Assembly: GCA_013816725.1 (NCBI GenBank)
Contig: JACDEA010000073.1
Span: 1-8,459 of the forward strand
Direction: 5' to 3'
DNA from: Actinomycetota bacterium
Lineage (GTDB): Bacteria; Actinomycetota; Acidimicrobiia; Acidimicrobiales; JACDEA01
Length of the DNA: 8,459 nt
A program made the translations under genes and the position numbers. Shown one piece after another: positions 5,185 through 8,459 of this stretch. The stretch's first letter is position 1. Each line of letters begins with the position of its first letter. The notes beneath the pieces were generated by a model that was not told where the DNA came from, did no database searches, and was given only the letters and a program-made list of their open reading frames with translations.

Positions 5185-7716
5185 CTAGACCCGGGCCATG
5201 TTCTCGAAGCGGGTGTTGGCCTCGTGCCACACGAGTTGGGTGCGGCCGGTGGGCCCGTTGCGGTGCTTGGCCACGATGATCTCAGCGGTGGCCCGGTCGG
5301 GCGACTCCTCGTTGTAGACCTCGTCGCGGTAGATGAACATCACGACGTCGCTGTCCTGCTCGAGCGAGCCCGACTCGCGCAGGTCGGCCAGCATCGGCCG
5401 CTTGTCGGAACGCATCTCCAGGTTTCGTGAGAGCTGCGACAGCGCGACGACGGGGACGGCCAGCTCGCGGGCGAGGATCTTCAGCCCGCGGCTTATCTCG
5501 CTGACTTCGACCTGGCGGTTCTCGGCCCGGTCGCGGCCTGACATCAGCTGGAGGTAGTCGATGATGACGAGGTCGAGGCCTTCTCGACTTTTCATCCGGC
5601 GGGCCTTGGTGCGGATATCCATCACCGTGCTCATGGGGTTGTCGTCGATGAACAACGGCGCTTCGCCCAGCCGGCCGACGGCGTGACTGATCTTGGGCCA
5701 GTCGCTGTCCTGGAGCCGACCGTTGCGTACCCGGCTCGACGGCACCCGCGCTTCGGAACAGAGCAACCGCGACGTCACCTCGCTGTGGCTCATCTCCAGC
5801 GAGAAGAACAGCACGCCCTTGCCCTCGTTGACCGCGGCGTGCGACGCGATGTTGAGGGCGAAACTGGTGTTGTGTACGAACACGTCGGCGGCCACGAAGT
5901 TGTGGTCGCCGGGCACCGTGAGGTCGTAGACCTGCTCGTCGCCCATGTACTCGATGGCGGCCACGTCGTCCCACAGAACGTCGTCGTAGGCCAGATCAGC
6001 GGTGGCCACCTGGCCGCCGGCGCCGCCCCGTAGCTCGCCCTCGCTGGCCCGGGCCGCCTGCGACCACACCGACGCCGGCACGGTGGCCTTGAGCGGACGC
6101 ATGCCCAGACCGGTGAGCCCGATGGCGGCGTCCTCCTGGCCGAGGATGCCGATCTCCACGACGAAACGGCGCACGTCGTCGGCGCCGGTCAGCTCGACCT
6201 CGAACGAACGCCGCAGGTGCCCGCGCTGCGACGTGGTCTTCTCCCGCACGCGCGCGTTGAGCCCGAACCGCAGGAGCAGGTGCTGCACGCCGAGCACCAC
6301 CGTTTTCGACGCCGTCCGCAACGCCACGCGGCCGTGGCCGGCGGCCGACCACGACGCGGCGCCGTGCATCGCGAACAGCCGGTTGAGGAACAGCGCGACC
6401 TGTTCCCGCGGCAGGCGGTAAACGGCGGCGGGCAAGGCGCGGTCGGCTGGGCGCCAGCTGCAGAGGCCGTGGTCGACGAGCATGCCGCGCAGCCGTCCGG
6501 TGGACCACGACACCAGTCGGTACGTCGTGGGCTGGTTCTCGGCGATCGACGCCGTCGCCCGTTCGGGCAACACGTCGGCGCCCAGCACATGCGCGTTGGC
6601 CACGATGTCGTCGAGGACGGCGGCCGATGGCGGCGTCACCCGCGGCCCGTCGCACGCCAGGTAGCCCAGCATCGCGACCTCGGCCTCGGGCAGCGCGTCG
6701 TGGCCGAAGATCGGCAGCCGCCGGGGCACCGCGATGGGTGTTCCCACGGCGAGCTCGCCCAGGGGCCGCCACCCCTGGGGCGTGAGGAACGGGTGGGTGA
6801 TGGTGGTGCGCACCTCGCGACCCGACCGGGTGCGGACCCGGAAGATGGGCTTGATGCCGTCGTCGACGAAGGCCGAGGGCCGGCGGCGCTGCAGCCGGCG
6901 GTCGCCGCCCAACGACACGACCATCACGTCCTCGCCGGCCACCCCGCGCTGATGGAAATCCGCCGCCGTGCGGACCGCACCGGTGGCGGCATCGAGGATC
7001 GGCGTGTCCCACGCCACGCATTTGCCCATCGACGGCCGCGCTCCGATGATGATGAGGTTCGACGGTTGCAGGCCCGACAGCCGCTCGTCAAGGTCGGCGA
7101 AGCCGGTGGGCACGCCGGTGACGGCCTCGCCGCGGTCGAACAACGCCTCGAGATTGTCGAGCGCCTCGGAGAGCAGATCCCGCAGCGGGCGCACGGTGTC
7201 GGTGACCTTTCGCTGCGCGACCTCGAAGACCAGCTGCTCGGCCCGGTCGACCGCTGCCTGCACGTCGTCGGGAAGGTCATAACCCAACTCTGCGATCTCG
7301 CCCGCCGCGGCGATCAGCTTCCGGAGCTGGCTGTGCTCCTCGACGATGTGGGCGTAGCGCGCCGCGTTGGAGGTCGCCGGCGTGCCCGCCTGCAGCGAGA
7401 CGAGGGTGGACGGCCCGCCGATGGCCTCGAGCAGCCCGGCCCGGCGCAGCTCGTCGGCCACGGTGACCGGGTCCGACGGCTCGCCCTGCCCGTAGAGCGA
7501 GAGGATCGCCTCGAAGACGTGGCCGTGGGCCGGCTTGTAGAAGTCGCCCGACGAGCACAGTTCGATGGCCGTCGCGATGGCGTCGCGCGAGAGCAGCATG
7601 GCCCCGAGGAGGGATTCCTCGGCCTGCAGGTCGTGCGGCGGGACGCGCCCCCCGCCGCCGGAACCTCGCCTCCGGCGGGCGTCATCGATTGATTGCACCA
7701 CGGCTGCGCTATCCAA
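5185..7716 (-). CDS. dnaB: Replicative DNA helicase DnaB with in-frame intein
   Basis: An 843-residue precursor: 459 residues of DnaB plus a 384-residue intein. DnaB is the hexameric 5'-3' helicase that unwinds the fork and binds primase. The N-domain begins at about residue 25 (PPHDLQAEESLLGAMLLS). The RecA-like motor starts near 200 (TGVPTGFADLDERLSGLQPSNLIIIGARPSMGK). The intein splits the Walker A motif after K232 and the motif resumes with T617-S618. E641 (SLEMS) is the likely catalytic glutamate, VIIDYLQL (717-724) is Walker B, LSQLSR (759-764) follows, and KHRNGPTG (817-824) carries the arginine-finger region. No active helicase is possible before splicing, since the ATP-binding loop is broken. 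The start is TTG at 7716, just inside an in-frame stop 24 bases upstream; the GTG codons at residues 6 and 7 are alternatives. No clear ribosome binding site is seen. It follows rplI on the same strand by 141 bases. Confidence 0.97.
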   Translation of the reverse strand: MDSAAVVQSIDDARRRRGSGGGGRVPPHDLQAEESLLGAMLLSRDAIATAIELCSSGDFYKPAHGHVFEAILSLYGQGEPSDPVTVADELRRAGLLEAIGGPSTLVSLQAGTPATSNAARYAHIVEEHSQLRKLIAAAGEIAELGYDLPDDVQAAVDRAEQLVFEVAQRKVTDTVRPLRDLLSEALDNLEALFDRGEAVTGVPTGFADLDERLSGLQPSNLIIIGARPSMGKCVAWDTPILDAATGAVRTAADFHQRGVAGEDVMVVSLGGDRRLQRRRPSAFVDDGIKPIFRVRTRSGREVRTTITHPFLTPQGWRPLGELAVGTPIAVPRRLPIFGHDALPEAEVAMLGYLACDGPRVTPPSAAVLDDIVANAHVLGADVLPERATASIAENQPTTYRLVSWSTGRLRGMLVDHGLCSWRPADRALPAAVYRLPREQVALFLNRLFAMHGAASWSAAGHGRVALRTASKTVVLGVQHLLLRFGLNARVREKTTSQRGHLRRSFEVELTGADDVRRFVVEIGILGQEDAAIGLTGLGMRPLKATVPASVWSQAARASEGELRGGAGGQVATADLAYDDVLWDDVAAIEYMGDEQVYDLTVPGDHNFVAADVFVHNTSFALNIASHAAVNEGKGVLFFSLEMSHSEVTSRLLCSEARVPSSRVRNGRLQDSDWPKISHAVGRLGEAPLFIDDNPMSTVMDIRTKARRMKSREGLDLVIIDYLQLMSGRDRAENRQVEVSEISRGLKILARELAVPVVALSQLSRNLEMRSDKRPMLADLRESGSLEQDSDVVMFIYRDEVYNEESPDRATAEIIVAKHRNGPTGRTQLVWHEANTRFENMARV
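5869..7020 (-). other. DnaB intein, LAGLIDADG-type, inserted in Walker A
   Basis: This is the self-splicing protein insert of residues 233-616 of the precursor. Block A is CVAWDTPILD with Cys1 (C233). Block B is RTTITHPFLTPQG with the TxxH residues. Block F is VYDLTVPGDHNFVAADV and block G is VFVHN, with His-Asn (615-616) followed by Thr617 as the +1 nucleophile. All residues needed for standard class 1 splicing are seen. The middle (about 343-545) is a LAGLIDADG homing endonuclease region. Motif 1, MLGYLACDG (349-357), keeps its Asp (D356). Motif 2, FLNRLFAMHG (443-452), has H451 where an acid is expected. Base composition matches the host gene, which suggests long residence. Inteins at the DnaB P-loop are known in mycobacteria, where splicing of one responds to oxidation of Cys1. 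Confidence 0.95.
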
Positions 7717-7752
7717 CCCGAGGGGCCCTGTGGGGCGCTAGGGGTGAATCAC

Positions 7753-7790
7753 TGTGGATTGCCGGTGGATTGCGCGTTCCGTCGTCCACA
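7753..7790. promoter_or_regulatory. Cluster of DnaA-box-like sites upstream of dnaB
   Basis: Between rplI and dnaB lie three TCCACA-type elements in 38 bases: TGTGGATTG (7753-7761, box on the minus strand), GGTGGATTG (7765-7773, weaker) and TCGTCCACA (7782-7790, box on the plus strand). The last fits the GC-rich actinobacterial DnaA consensus [T/C][T/C][G/A/C]TCCACA; the first deviates at one position. They start 37 bases upstream of the dnaB start codon, where DnaA could control dnaB transcription. DnaA was not shown to bind here and short matches occur by chance. Confidence 0.4.
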
Positions 7791-7857
7791 CCAAACATGG
7801 GTTCGATGCTACGGGCCCGCTGTAACAGCGCCGCCGACCCGGCGCGATGGTCGAGGG

Positions 7858-8304
7858 CTACTCGGCTGCCACCTCGAGGGTCAGGCGGAACTCGACCTCG
7901 GCATGGAGCTTGACCGGCACTTCGTGCACGCCGGTGCTGCGGATGGGGTCGTCGAGGTGCAGGCGGCGGCGGTCGAGTGCGATCCCGGTCTGGGCCTCGA
8001 CCGCCTCGGCCACGTCGGCGGTGGTGACCGAGCCGAACAGGCGGCCGTCGGCGCCGGCCTTGGCCGTGACCTTGATCACGGCGGGCACCAGGGCGCGGGC
8101 GATGGTCTCGGACGCTTCCCGTTCGGCGGTGTCCTTCACGTCACGCGACCGGCGCATCGACGAGGCCTGGGCCTGGACGCCCTTGGTGGCGAGCAGGGCC
8201 TGGCCCTTCGGAATGAGGAAGTTGCGCCCGAACCCGTCGGCCACGTCGACGATGTCGCCCTTCTTGCCGACGTCGTCGACGTCGGTGCGCAGGACGACCT
8301 TCAT
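7858..8304 (-). CDS. rplI: 50S ribosomal protein L9
   Basis: A 148-residue protein of normal length for bL9, which binds 23S rRNA through its N-domain and reaches out from the L1 stalk base. The N-domain signature is intact: GKKGDIVDVADGFGRNFLIPKGQALLAT (residues 13-40) contains the conserved G, V, GF, N, FLIP and G positions. A charged connecting helix follows (about 45-72), then the C-domain with GADGRLFGSVTTADVAEAV (84-102) and GVHEVPVKLHAEVEFRLTLEV (125-145). The start is ATG at 8304, which overlaps the stop of the upstream gene as ATGA. That indicates coupled translation, since no good ribosome binding site is visible. rplI followed by dnaB is a common order in Actinobacteria. Confidence 0.98.
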   Translation of the reverse strand: MKVVLRTDVDDVGKKGDIVDVADGFGRNFLIPKGQALLATKGVQAQASSMRRSRDVKDTAEREASETIARALVPAVIKVTAKAGADGRLFGSVTTADVAEAVEAQTGIALDRRRLHLDDPIRSTGVHEVPVKLHAEVEFRLTLEVAAE

Positions 8305-8459
8305 GCCGAGTCGCCGGCGTCGGGGGTGATGTCGCCGTCGCCGAGGCCGGTGTCGAGCACCAGGATGGCCTCGTCGCCGTCGCCGTCGACGTCCACGTCG
8401 ACCTCCACCTCAGCGCGGTCGCTTCCCCCGCGCGGACCGCGGTCGCCGCGGGGCGGGCC
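8301..8459 (-). CDS. C-terminal 52 residues of an upstream gene with acidic tail
   Basis: An open frame enters from the window edge and ends with TGA at 8303-8301, overlapping the ATG of rplI by the classical ATGA. The visible end has a Gly/Pro/Arg-rich part (GPPRGDRGPRGGSDR) followed by a strongly acidic part (EVEVDVDVDGDGDEAILVL, then GDGDITPDAGDSA). In the usual rpsF-ssb-rpsR-rplI order the neighbour would be rpsR or ssb. A Gly/Arg-rich linker plus acidic end recalls SSB, but the usual DDIPF tip is missing, and it does not look like an S18 C-terminus. It could be an SSB variant, an S6 or S18 protein with an extension, or another protein. The call that this is coding is good; the product is not known. 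Confidence 0.65.
   Translation of the reverse strand, partial: GPPRGDRGPRGGSDRAEVEVDVDVDGDGDEAILVLDTGLGDGDITPDAGDSA

Noticed and set aside
6217..7692. Plus-strand open frame of 491 codons opposite dnaB.
   Set aside because: It is the antisense shadow of dnaB and its intein; the composition is dominated by Arg, Gly, His and Val with no recognisable domain.
1..8459. CRISPR array, insertion sequence or transposase.
   Set aside because: No regularly spaced repeats and no transposase-like or integrase-like protein were seen on either strand.

Overview
The window is GC-rich chromosomal DNA with actinobacterial features: leaderless-type promoter spacing, GTG and TTG starts, a mycobacterial-style intein in dnaB, and the rplI-dnaB gene order. 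The general look, including the acyl-CoA dehydrogenase and hydrolase pair and the acidic tail gene before rplI, would fit an environmental actinobacterium such as an Acidimicrobiia member. That placement is an inference; no rRNA or other marker is present.

Layout. (1) 1-1967, plus strand: the 3' part of an alpha/beta-hydrolase gene, then a complete acyl-CoA dehydrogenase gene of the ACAD10/11-like type; together they look like a lipid or acyl catabolism operon. (2) 1968-2334: a 367-base gap without a convincing gene but with three successive inverted repeats. (3) 2335-3279, plus strand: a serine hydrolase of the class A beta-lactamase/PBP fold with SxxK, SDN and KSG, but no signal peptide and no recognisable omega-loop ExxLN. 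(4) 3319-4083, minus strand: a compact two-gene operon, a 76-residue helix-turn-helix protein followed with no gap by a 177-residue stand-alone ClpC-type N-terminal domain protein. Its promoter carries three copies of GTTGACA and appears leaderless. (5) 4284-4945, minus strand: a type II toxin-antitoxin pair (AbrB-fold antitoxin, PIN-like toxin) with a 4-base overlap. (6) 5185-8459, minus strand: the conserved replication/ribosomal block, with dnaB interrupted inside its Walker A motif by a 384-residue intein, then rplI, then the acidic C-terminus of an upstream gene that overlaps rplI by ATGA.

The segment from about 1970 to 5180 reads as an accessory island placed between a metabolic operon and the housekeeping dnaB locus. 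Its genes are stress- or antibiotic-related by family, and parts of it, especially 3350-4150, are visibly more AT-rich than the flanks. The most interesting unit is the HTH/Clp-N operon. By analogy with mycobacterial ClpC2/ClpC3 it may encode a decoy that captures ClpC-targeting antibiotics or ClpC ligands under a self-regulating repressor. The family resemblance and the promoter architecture are seen in the sequence; the decoy function is inferred. The other strong points are the Walker A intein, whose second LAGLIDADG motif is degenerate, and the cytoplasmic beta-lactamase-like protein that lacks the usual deacylation glutamate.
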